A stretch of DNA of 12,218 nt from Desulfotignum sp. (GTDB lineage Bacteria; Desulfobacterota; Desulfobacteria; Desulfobacterales; Desulfobacteraceae). This document shows, in pieces, positions 1 through 4,981 of the stretch. Within the stretch, counting starts at the first letter, position 1. Each line of letters begins with the position of its first letter. The notes under the pieces are model-generated. The model saw nothing but the letters and a program-made list of their open reading frames with translations, made no database searches and was not told the origin of the DNA. The stretch spans positions 1 to 12,218 of the forward strand of contig JAABSS010000060.1 of NCBI GenBank assembly GCA_011390235.1. The letters run 5' to 3'. A program made the position numbers and the translations under genes.

Positions 1-35
1 CAGGCCCCTGATGGTTTTTACAGGCAGATGAAATG

Positions 36-1208
36 TTATCCCAGGCTGTCCAGGGCTTTTTTAAATCCGGCAAATGATCCTGTGATGGTCTTGTCCGGCA
101 CAGCATAGGAGAGCCGGAAATACCCGGGGCCGCCGAAACTTGTGCCCGGCACGGCCAGAATGTTCTGTTCCTTGAGAAGGTTGACAAATTTCACGTCATT
201 TTCAATGGGGCTTTTGGGGAAAAGATAAAAGGCGCCCTCAGGCACGTCAAACTCATATCCTGCCTCTTTGAGTCCCCGGCAGAAAATATCCCGGCGCCGC
301 CGGTAGATGTCGATATCCACGGTAACCCCCTGGAGACGGCCCACCACATGCTGGAACATGGCCGGGGCATTGACATACATCATGGTGTTGGCCACCCCGG
401 CAGCCCCGGCAATAAGGGCGGCATCCTCTGCTTTGGGGTGAATGGCCAGGTACCCGATGCGCTCGCCTGCCAGAGACAGTTCCTTGGAATAGGAGGTGAG
501 CACAATGGTGTGGTCATAGGCATCAAATACACAAGGCACTTCCACGTCATAGGCGATTTTCCGGTAGGGTTCATCTGAAATCAGGTAGATGCGTTTGTCA
601 AATTTATTGCTGGCAGCTTCCAGGACACGACCCAGGCCGTCCAGTTCTTCTGCCGAGTAAACTGCACCGGTTGGGTTGTTGGGGGAATTAATGAGCACCA
701 CCCGGGTTTTTTCGGTGATGGCGGCCTGGATGGCACCCAAATCCAGGTGAAAGTCCGGCCGGGTGGGAGCGGTTACCAGGACGGCCCCGGCCACAAATGC
801 ATACTGGTTATAGCCCACAAAGTAGGGGGCAGGGGTGAGCAGCTCTTCTCCCGGATTTATCAGGGCCCGCAGACAGTCGTTCAAAGCCCCGGCAGCCCCG
901 GCGGTCATCACTACCAGTTCCGGGGTAAGGCCCACTAAAAATTCCTTGTTCAAAAAATCTGCCACAGCCTGACGGACATGGACAAATCCCGGGTTGGGCA
1001 TATAGCCATGGGAGATGCTGTCATCGTTGATCAAATCCAGCAGGGTATCTTTCACTGCCGCCGGTATGGGGACATCAGGGTTGCCCAGGGAAAAGTCATA
1101 TACATTGTCTGCCCCGAATTTTTCCCGCATCCGGATGCCTTCTTCAAACATCTTGCGGATGGTTGAGGCGGCTTCCACCATTTTGACCATTTTATCTGCA
1201 ATCGGCAT
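36..1208 (-). CDS. Class I/II pyridoxal-phosphate aminotransferase
   Basis: A complete 390-residue fold-type I aminotransferase of the aspartate/aromatic aminotransferase superfamily, a cytosolic enzyme moving amino groups between an amino acid and a 2-oxo acid. Visible landmarks are SLGNPDVPIP near residue 40, SPNNPTG (175-181, with the PLP-contacting Asn178), SDEPY (211-215, with Asp212 for the pyridine nitrogen), SYSKELSLAGERIGY (239-253, Schiff-base Lys242 and phosphate-binding Arg250) and, near the C terminus, FRLSYA with the expected substrate-carboxylate Arg. Length is normal for the family. The ATG at 1208 is preceded by AAAGGA at a good distance. It lies 58 bp downstream of the 190-residue gene on the same strand, so co-transcription is possible. 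No motif fixes the substrate: an aspartate, alanine or branched-chain/aromatic acceptor all remain possible. The family call is secure, the substrate is unknown. Confidence 0.93.
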   Translation of the reverse strand: MPIADKMVKMVEAASTIRKMFEEGIRMREKFGADNVYDFSLGNPDVPIPAAVKDTLLDLINDDSISHGYMPNPGFVHVRQAVADFLNKEFLVGLTPELVVMTAGAAGALNDCLRALINPGEELLTPAPYFVGYNQYAFVAGAVLVTAPTRPDFHLDLGAIQAAITEKTRVVLINSPNNPTGAVYSAEELDGLGRVLEAASNKFDKRIYLISDEPYRKIAYDVEVPCVFDAYDHTIVLTSYSKELSLAGERIGYLAIHPKAEDAALIAGAAGVANTMMYVNAPAMFQHVVGRLQGVTVDIDIYRRRRDIFCRGLKEAGYEFDVPEGAFYLFPKSPIENDVKFVNLLKEQNILAVPGTSFGGPGYFRLSYAVPDKTITGSFAGFKKALDSLG

Positions 1209-1266
1209 GGCATTGTCCTTTCAAAATTATGCGTTCAATTTGGTTGAGCATACATCAAAAATTGTT

Positions 1267-1839
1267 TTATGGAAATACCCCTGTAAAAAACCGGTTTTCG
1301 GTTTTCTGTATCCGGTCTGCCATGGCAGTGACACAGGCCGGCCGGATGTCGTCCTTCCACCGGGGATATCCTCCCTGCCATACATACCTGATCAGTTCAT
1401 GGAAGACCGGCAGGGAAAATCCATAAGAACCGAACCGGAAATTTTCTGATTCATCAAATCCTGCGGTGACAATTTTTTTTCGGGCAAAAGCAGTGATCTG
1501 TGCTGTTATTTTTTCTCTGGTTTTGTGCCCCTCAGGGTTTTGTTTGAACCGGGCCGGATCATCCGGAAAGGGAAACTGCTTATAGACGCTGCCGATGAAT
1601 CCGGTGAACCGTATGCCGTGAATGGCACCCATCAGATCTCCTGCATCCTTCGGATTTTGTATGTGAAAAATTTCACAGTTCAGGGGTGCGGGCGCGCTCT
1701 GTTCTGCCAGCTGCATCATCCAGGTACAAAAATCATCACAGAAGAAAAAATATTGTTCCAGCAGCAGCATGTCTGATTCAATATTGAAAAATCCAAAAGC
1801 CACAGGGCCATGGGAAATAGATGCAAAGGACAGGGGCAT
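1267..1839 (-). CDS. Conserved-looking protein of unknown function (190 aa)
   Basis: I do not recognise this family. The 190-residue product has no signal peptide, no clear membrane segment and no nucleotide-binding motif. It is rich in aromatic residues: an N-terminal half with SFASISHGPVAFGFFNIE and the cluster LLEQYFFFCDDFCTWM, and a C-terminal part with RFGSYGFSLPVFHELIRYVW. Charged and hydrophobic residues alternate as in a soluble globular protein. The ATG at 1839 is preceded by an AAGGAAG ribosome binding site, and the frame is open to a TAA. It lies upstream of the aminotransferase gene on the same strand (58 bp gap) and is divergent from the small Cys-containing gene at 1979. Position suggests an operon with the aminotransferase, but the sequence does not say what it does. 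Confidence 0.75.
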   Translation of the reverse strand: MPLSFASISHGPVAFGFFNIESDMLLLEQYFFFCDDFCTWMMQLAEQSAPAPLNCEIFHIQNPKDAGDLMGAIHGIRFTGFIGSVYKQFPFPDDPARFKQNPEGHKTREKITAQITAFARKKIVTAGFDESENFRFGSYGFSLPVFHELIRYVWQGGYPRWKDDIRPACVTAMADRIQKTENRFFTGVFP

Positions 1840-1978
1840 AACATGCTTCCTTTTACAAAATTTTTAAACAATCGGGTTTTTCAAGTGCGGATAACGGGGG
1901 CAGGCATAGCATATTTCACAGGTTTGTGCTATGAAAAAACCGCACCACAACCAAAAGGGAAAAACCAGAGGGGGAAAA

Positions 1979-2503
1979 ATGGATCTCACCGTGTTCAAGG
2001 AGATGGATAAGAAACAATTGAGGGCGTATATTGAATTTATGCTCTGGAATTACCGGGTCATGGATGCATTCTGGTTTATCCGGATTACGGAGAAATTTGA
2101 CCAGGCCACAGCAGAAAAACTCAATGAAGAGGTGTGGGACACGGTGGCCGGGTATGCAGCCAAAGATCTGATGGAAAAATTTCCCCTTGCAGAAGCCGGG
2201 AAAAACCCCGGGTTGGCAGGTTTTGTCCATGCGTTGAAACTGTTTCCCTGGTGTATTCTGGTGGGGTATGACATCCGGGAAAAGGCAGATGAGGTTATCA
2301 TCACAGTGCCCTCCTGCCCTGCCCAGGAGGCCCGGCTGAAAAGGGGGCTGGGCGAATATGTGTGCAAGCACATGCACAAAAAAGAGTTTGAAAGCTTTGC
2401 CCGCCGGGTGGATGACCGAATCCGGGTCCATTGCGAATTTGCCCCGCCTGATCCCCATCCGGATGATCTGTTCTGCAAATGGCGGTTTACTCTGGATCAT
2501 TGA
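1979..2503 (+). CDS. Small Cys-containing protein, DUF6125-like
   Basis: A 174-residue soluble protein. An upstream in-frame ATG at 1931 would add 16 basic residues, but I prefer the ATG at 1979 because GAGGGGG lies five to six bases before it, while the 1931 ATG has no visible ribosome binding site. The N-terminal half is helical and aromatic ([24 protein letters not shown], residues 17-40, in part). The C-terminal half carries [18 protein letters not shown] (113-130) and a run ending [19 protein letters not shown] (152-170). The four cysteines (113, 129, 152, 166) and His160 look like a metal or cofactor site. From memory the layout, with a W-x-x-D start and CPxQEARLKxGLGE near the end, resembles the uncharacterised DUF6125 group and perhaps the ATC-hydrolase-like fold. 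That assignment is a recollection, not a search result. No enzymatic activity is claimed. Confidence 0.8.
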   Translation: MDLTVFKEMDKKQLRAYIEFMLWNYRVMDAFWFIRITEKFDQATAEKLNEEVWDTVAGYAAKDLMEKFPLAEAGKNPGLAGFVHALKLFPWCILVGYDIREKADEVIITVPSCPAQEARLKRGLGEYVCKHMHKKEFESFARRVDDRIRVHCEFAPPDPHPDDLFCKWRFTLDH

Positions 2504-2506
2504 TGT

Positions 2507-2542
2507 CGGTTGCATGATGCGGTTGCATGATGCCGGTTGCAT
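2507..2542. repeat. Short tandem repeat, 13-bp unit, about 2.7 copies
   Basis: Immediately after the stop codon of the 1979-2503 gene the unit CGGTTGCATGATG occurs at 2507-2519 and again, perfectly and back to back, at 2520-2532. After one extra C the first nine bases return at 2534-2542. The unit contains TGCATGATG and is not a multiple of three. It lies in non-coding DNA between two convergent genes. It looks like a replication-slippage tract; no function is evident. Confidence 0.8.
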
Positions 2543-2583
2543 CTGACACGGTGTGACACCAGGTCTGTGATAACAGGTTGCGC

Positions 2584-2609
2584 ATATATGGGCTCGGCAG
2601 CCCATTATA
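2584..2609. terminator. Hairpin between convergent genes, possible weak terminator
   Basis: ATGGGCT (2588-2594) and AGCCCAT (2599-2605) form a perfect 7-bp stem around the tetraloop CGGC, with A/T-rich flanks that can extend it. It sits between the convergent ends of the 1979-2503 gene (plus) and the acyl-CoA ligase (minus), where a bidirectional terminator would be expected. Neither side has a real T-run, so if it terminates transcription it is a weak or factor-assisted site. Confidence 0.4.
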
Positions 2610-2637
2610 TCAGGGTATTGCCGGGAAGGAACATTGT

Positions 2638-4167
2638 TCAGCGCAGATCGGCCTTGCGTACCTTGCCAAGAGAGGTTCTGGGAAAATCTTCTCGAAAAGA
2701 GATCTGTGCCGGCCATTTGTATTTGGCCAGGCCCTGCCTGCAGAATGCCAGAACATCCGCTTTGGTCAGGCAGACACCGGGAACCGGGATGATGAAGGCA
2801 TGTCCGCACTCTCCCCATATTTCATGGGGTTCTCCCTTGATAGCCACATCCTGGATATCCGGGTGGGTCTTGATAAATTTTTCCACCTCAGCCGGGTACA
2901 CGTTTTCCCCCCCTGAAATATACATATCTCCGGCCCGACCGGCCAGAAAGAAAAATCCGTCTTCATCCATCCAGGCCAGATCTCCTGTGTGGAGAAAACC
3001 GTTTTTTATGGTTTCTTCGGTTTTCACCGGATCCTGCCAGTATTCCTTCATCATGATGGATCCTCTCACCACGATCTCCCCTATCTGTCCCGGGGGAGCA
3101 GGCCTGCCCCGGGAATCCAGGATGCCCACCTCTGCATGGAATACAGGCCGCCCTACAGTGCCGGGTTTTTTTAAGGGATCTTTTTCCGATGCCCATAACA
3201 GAATGGAGGTTTCTGTCTGGCCCATGATCTGGCGGAAGGCCAGTCCCGCATCTGCGCATGCCTGGATCAGATCCCGGGTGAGCCGCTCTCCGCCGCCGGC
3301 ACACACCCGCAAAGAGGACAGATCCCCCCGCCTGGATGGCGGGATTTTGAGCAGTTCCCGGAATACGGTGGGCACGCCCAAAAATTTGGATACCTTGAAA
3401 TGTTCTATATCCAGGAATACTTTTTCAGGGTCGAATTTTTTATGGAGCACCATGGTGGCGCCCTTGTAAAACGTGGGAGCAGCCTGGATGAATAAACCCC
3501 CGGAATGAAACAGGGGCAAAAATATCAGCATGATATCACTGGCATGAAGCTTGAAAAAAATATCTGCGTTCAGGCAGTTGAAAAAAGTTTTTCTATGGGA
3601 AAGTACCGCCCCTTTGGGCTGGCCCGTGGTACCGGACGTATACATGATTACCTGGGGTTCTTCCGGGTCTGCCGGCCCGAGGCTGCGGGTCAGAAACGGG
3701 CGTTTTCCGTCAAACCGGGCAACCGCAGTGTCCAGCTCAAAAATCCGGCTGCTGTCAGCGGTCCGGCCCTGTACCGCCACCATAAGGGGCGGCAGATACG
3801 CTGCCAGCATCAGGGAATTGACTGTATCAGTGAAGGCACTTCCGTGAACAAATAGCCGGGGCCGGCAGTTTTTGATAAAAAAATCCAGTTCCCGGGCCGT
3901 GATCCTGAAGTTGATGGGTACAAATATCGCTCCCAGCCTGGAACAGGCCAGAAACAGATCCAGAAATTCCGGGCAGTTGTAGAGCATCACCGCCACGCGG
4001 TCCCCTTTTTCAATGCCCAGTGACTGCAGCCAGCAGGCGGTTCTGTCGGATCGGCGGCTTAGGTCTTTATAGGTGATGACATCATCCTGGAAAAGAATGG
4101 CCGGCTTTTCCGGAGTCAGCTCAGCCCAGCGCTGGACCCACCATGCTATATTCATGGATTTAATCAT
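2638..4167 (-). CDS. AMP-forming acyl-CoA synthetase (ANL superfamily, FadD-like)
   Basis: A 509-residue cytosolic adenylate-forming enzyme that activates a carboxylic acid with ATP and loads it on coenzyme A. The phosphate-binding loop YTSGTTGQPKG is at residues 176-186. PLFHSGG follows at 218-224, then MGQTETS (315-321) at the usual Y-G-x-T-E position, HTGDLA (393-398), the hinge region with Arg411, SGGENVYPAEVE (418-429), and PRTSLGKVRK at the end, where Lys502 is the expected catalytic lysine. All core motifs are intact. The frame runs upstream to a TTG at 4221, but the ATG at 4167 has a GAAAG site upstream and starts where the family normally starts (MNIAWWVQRWAELTPEKPA), so I use it. 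No thiolase, dehydrogenase or CoA-transferase gene lies nearby, so the substrate (fatty, aromatic or short-chain acid) cannot be read from context. The motif order is most like long- or medium-chain fatty-acid ligases. Confidence 0.93.
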   Translation of the reverse strand: MIKSMNIAWWVQRWAELTPEKPAILFQDDVITYKDLSRRSDRTACWLQSLGIEKGDRVAVMLYNCPEFLDLFLACSRLGAIFVPINFRITARELDFFIKNCRPRLFVHGSAFTDTVNSLMLAAYLPPLMVAVQGRTADSSRIFELDTAVARFDGKRPFLTRSLGPADPEEPQVIMYTSGTTGQPKGAVLSHRKTFFNCLNADIFFKLHASDIMLIFLPLFHSGGLFIQAAPTFYKGATMVLHKKFDPEKVFLDIEHFKVSKFLGVPTVFRELLKIPPSRRGDLSSLRVCAGGGERLTRDLIQACADAGLAFRQIMGQTETSILLWASEKDPLKKPGTVGRPVFHAEVGILDSRGRPAPPGQIGEIVVRGSIMMKEYWQDPVKTEETIKNGFLHTGDLAWMDEDGFFFLAGRAGDMYISGGENVYPAEVEKFIKTHPDIQDVAIKGEPHEIWGECGHAFIIPVPGVCLTKADVLAFCRQGLAKYKWPAQISFREDFPRTSLGKVRKADLR

Positions 4168-4286
4168 GGGGTATCTTTCATTTTTTTTTGGCTGTACAAA
4201 AACAGGGGGTCTTGGCACCAACTTCTTTTTTTTACAGTGGTTTTTCCATATTCCGGGCCTTCAACTACACCAGTAGTAGGTATTTT

Positions 4287-4305
4287 CCCCTAGTGAATAT
4301 AGGGG
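4287..4305. promoter_or_regulatory. Operator-like inverted repeat CCCCTA-N7-TAGGGG
   Basis: CCCCTA (4287-4292) and TAGGGG (4300-4305) form a perfect 6-bp dyad with a 7-bp A/T-rich centre, flanked by TTTT on both sides. It lies just upstream of the TTGACA element at 4316, at roughly -55 relative to the likely plus-strand start, a typical activator position. It is also upstream of the acyl-CoA ligase on the minus strand, so it could serve either gene. The responsible regulator cannot be named. Confidence 0.45.
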
Positions 4306-4315
4306 TTTTCCCGAA

Positions 4316-4352
4316 TTGACAGCGGTTTATGCTTGTCGTAAATATAGCATAA
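4316..4352 (+). promoter_or_regulatory. Candidate sigma-70 promoter with overlapping dyad, for the small RNA
   Basis: A perfect -35 box TTGACA is at 4316-4321. The -10 is less clear: TAAATA at 4339-4344 has 17-bp spacing but a weak match, and TATAGC at 4343-4348 has 21-bp spacing. Over this region lies a perfect inverted repeat, TTATGCT (4327-4333) and AGCATAA (4346-4352), separated by 12 bp. It spans the -10 and the probable start site. A bound regulator there could repress, or could remodel a promoter with an over-long spacer in the manner of MerR. The only plus-strand unit downstream is the putative small RNA. Confidence 0.45.
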
Positions 4353-4376
4353 CGCCTGTGTGAGGAGATCCATCCC

Positions 4377-4415
4377 ATGTCAAACCCCAATACTCCCACC
4401 AGGCTGAGGCCTTAG
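4377..4415 (+). CDS. Tiny ORF, 12-residue peptide MSNPNTPTRLRP
   Basis: ATG at 4377 is preceded by GAGGAGA (4362-4368) with an 8-bp gap, a strong ribosome binding site. The frame encodes MSNPNTPTRLRP and ends at TAG (4413-4415). The site and its place at the front of the putative small RNA argue for translation; the very small size argues for caution. The peptide has no hydrophobic segment. It ends in Arg-Leu-Arg-Pro, a +x+ arrangement like that in macrolide-sensing leader peptides. The last codons and the stop lie in the small hairpin 4401-4412, so ribosome position could influence folding downstream. No co-directional gene follows, so it is not an ordinary attenuation leader. Confidence 0.4.
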   Translation: MSNPNTPTRLRP

Positions 4416-4481
4416 GAAACGCGTCTGGCGGGCATTCATATCCCTCCAAACAAATCCTTCCAAAAAGCGCCCAGACGCACC

Positions 4482-4521
4482 CCGGCTTCCAGGTCCCCTT
4501 CCTGGAAGCCGGATCTTTTTT
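4482..4521 (+). terminator. Strong rho-independent terminator
   Basis: CCGGCTTCCAGG (4482-4493) and CCTGGAAGCCGG (4501-4512) make a perfect 12-bp stem with the loop TCCCCTT. ATC and six T residues (4516-4521) follow. The T-run lies only on the plus-strand side; read on the minus strand the stem is followed by GGTGCG. It therefore terminates a plus-strand transcript and cannot easily be assigned to the minus-strand gene at 4551-4916. Confidence 0.85.
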
Positions 4522-4550
4522 GAGTGAAGCACGGTATTTTTCCTTATTGC

Positions 4551-4916
4551 CTATTGCATACCCGGCATGATGATCCGGGAATCTGAAGGCTTTTTCTCAT
4601 CTGCCTGCATTTTTTTGAACTGCTCCACCACCTTTTTGGTTTCTGTTTCCATGGCCTGGGGAAATGCATCCATGGCCTGGTCAAGGGTGTCTGCTTCCAG
4701 CCTGGCCTGGATGGGGACAGGGCCATGGGGAGTGCCCAGCTGGGTGGAGCCCACAAAAAAGGTTTCCCGGGTGGGGTCATCCGAGCCGTCCGGGTGCACT
4801 GGTGTCAGTTTCTGGATACTGGCAATTTTCAAGTCTGTGATGGTTTCTTCACGGTAAAGATTTTTTTTATCCACTTGAAAGTCGATATTGATGGGGCTGC
4901 CGCCGTTGCCGCTCAT
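4551..4916 (-). CDS. Conserved-looking small cytosolic protein (121 aa), unknown function
   Basis: A 121-residue acidic soluble protein without signal peptide, membrane segment or cysteines. The N-terminal half (INIDFQVDKKNLYREETITD and IQKLTPVHPDG) looks like beta strands with charged turns. The middle carries VGSTQLGTPHGPVPIQARLEA, and the C-terminal third (about residues 75-105) is a predicted amphipathic helix rich in Lys, Glu and Gln, ending in a flexible tail. The ATG at 4916 has an excellent GAGGAG site seven bases upstream. It follows the DEAD-box helicase on the same strand with a 65-bp gap, so it may be read through from that gene. I vaguely associate this sequence style with small orphan proteins of sulfate reducers. 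No function can be given. Confidence 0.75.
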   Translation of the reverse strand: MSGNGGSPINIDFQVDKKNLYREETITDLKIASIQKLTPVHPDGSDDPTRETFFVGSTQLGTPHGPVPIQARLEADTLDQAMDAFPQAMETETKKVVEQFKKMQADEKKPSDSRIIMPGMQ

Positions 4917-4942
4917 GGGTGGTCTCCTCTAATAAAAAAGTT

Positions 4943-4972
4943 AAAAAAACATCCGGGCTGCGATCTGTCCGG
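4943..4972 (-). terminator. Weak hairpin plus T-run after the helicase gene, possible partial terminator
   Basis: Read on the minus strand, ten bases after the helicase stop codon, two CCGG blocks (4969-4972 and 4953-4956) can pair around a short spacer with one mismatch inside. A run of seven T residues follows (complement of A at 4943-4949). The stem is short, so termination would be incomplete. The next gene's ribosome binding site is only about 20 bases on, leaving no room for a separate promoter, which fits partial read-through. Confidence 0.3.
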
Positions 4973-4981
4973 GAGTAAGGG

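Larger units (their letters stand above)
4352..4521 (+). ncRNA. Putative free-standing small RNA with tiny ORF and C-rich loop
   Basis: A self-contained transcription unit of about 170 nt: promoter-like sequence upstream, a strong intrinsic terminator at its end, and no plus-strand gene after it (the next gene, 4551-4916, is on the other strand). Predicted folds by eye are AGGC-TGAG-GCCT (4401-4412); a long hairpin closed by GCGTCTGG (4421-4428) with CCAGACGC (4471-4478) around a loop of about 40 nt; and the terminator stem at 4482-4512. The large loop is A- and C-rich, with CCCTCC (4442-4447) and CCTTCC (4456-4461) in an otherwise unstructured context. These can pair with Shine-Dalgarno sequences, as the C-rich loops of some known regulatory RNAs do. 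A 12-codon ORF occupies the 5' part. I do not recognise a known RNA family or riboswitch. The 5' end is approximate. Confidence 0.5.

Noticed and set aside
1230..1252. Imperfect inverted repeat ATGC..TCAA / TTGA..GCAT upstream of the aminotransferase
   Set aside because: The arms match only with a two-base bulge, so it is within chance expectation in A/T-rich DNA.
2629..2640. Small palindrome GAACATTGTTC at the ligase stop codon
   Set aside because: Short, overlaps the stop codon, no repeat copies nearby and no promoter next to it.
1916..2818. Minus-strand open frame of 300 codons
   Set aside because: Antisense to the DUF6125-like gene and overlapping the ligase end; Cys/His/Pro-rich low-quality translation typical of a shadow frame.
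2537..3469. Long plus-strand open frame (310 codons) across the ligase gene
   Set aside because: Antisense shadow of the acyl-CoA ligase; its translation is Ser/Pro/Arg-rich, has no family motif and lacks a ribosome binding site.
4211..4230. Sigma-54 promoter suggested by TGGCAC on the plus strand
   Set aside because: The -12 element (TTGC at the right spacing) is missing.
4352..4521. Riboswitch or attenuator for a downstream gene
   Set aside because: No plus-strand gene follows the terminator, and I see none of the conserved core strings of TPP, SAM, cobalamin, glycine or c-di-GMP riboswitches. Kept as a small RNA candidate.
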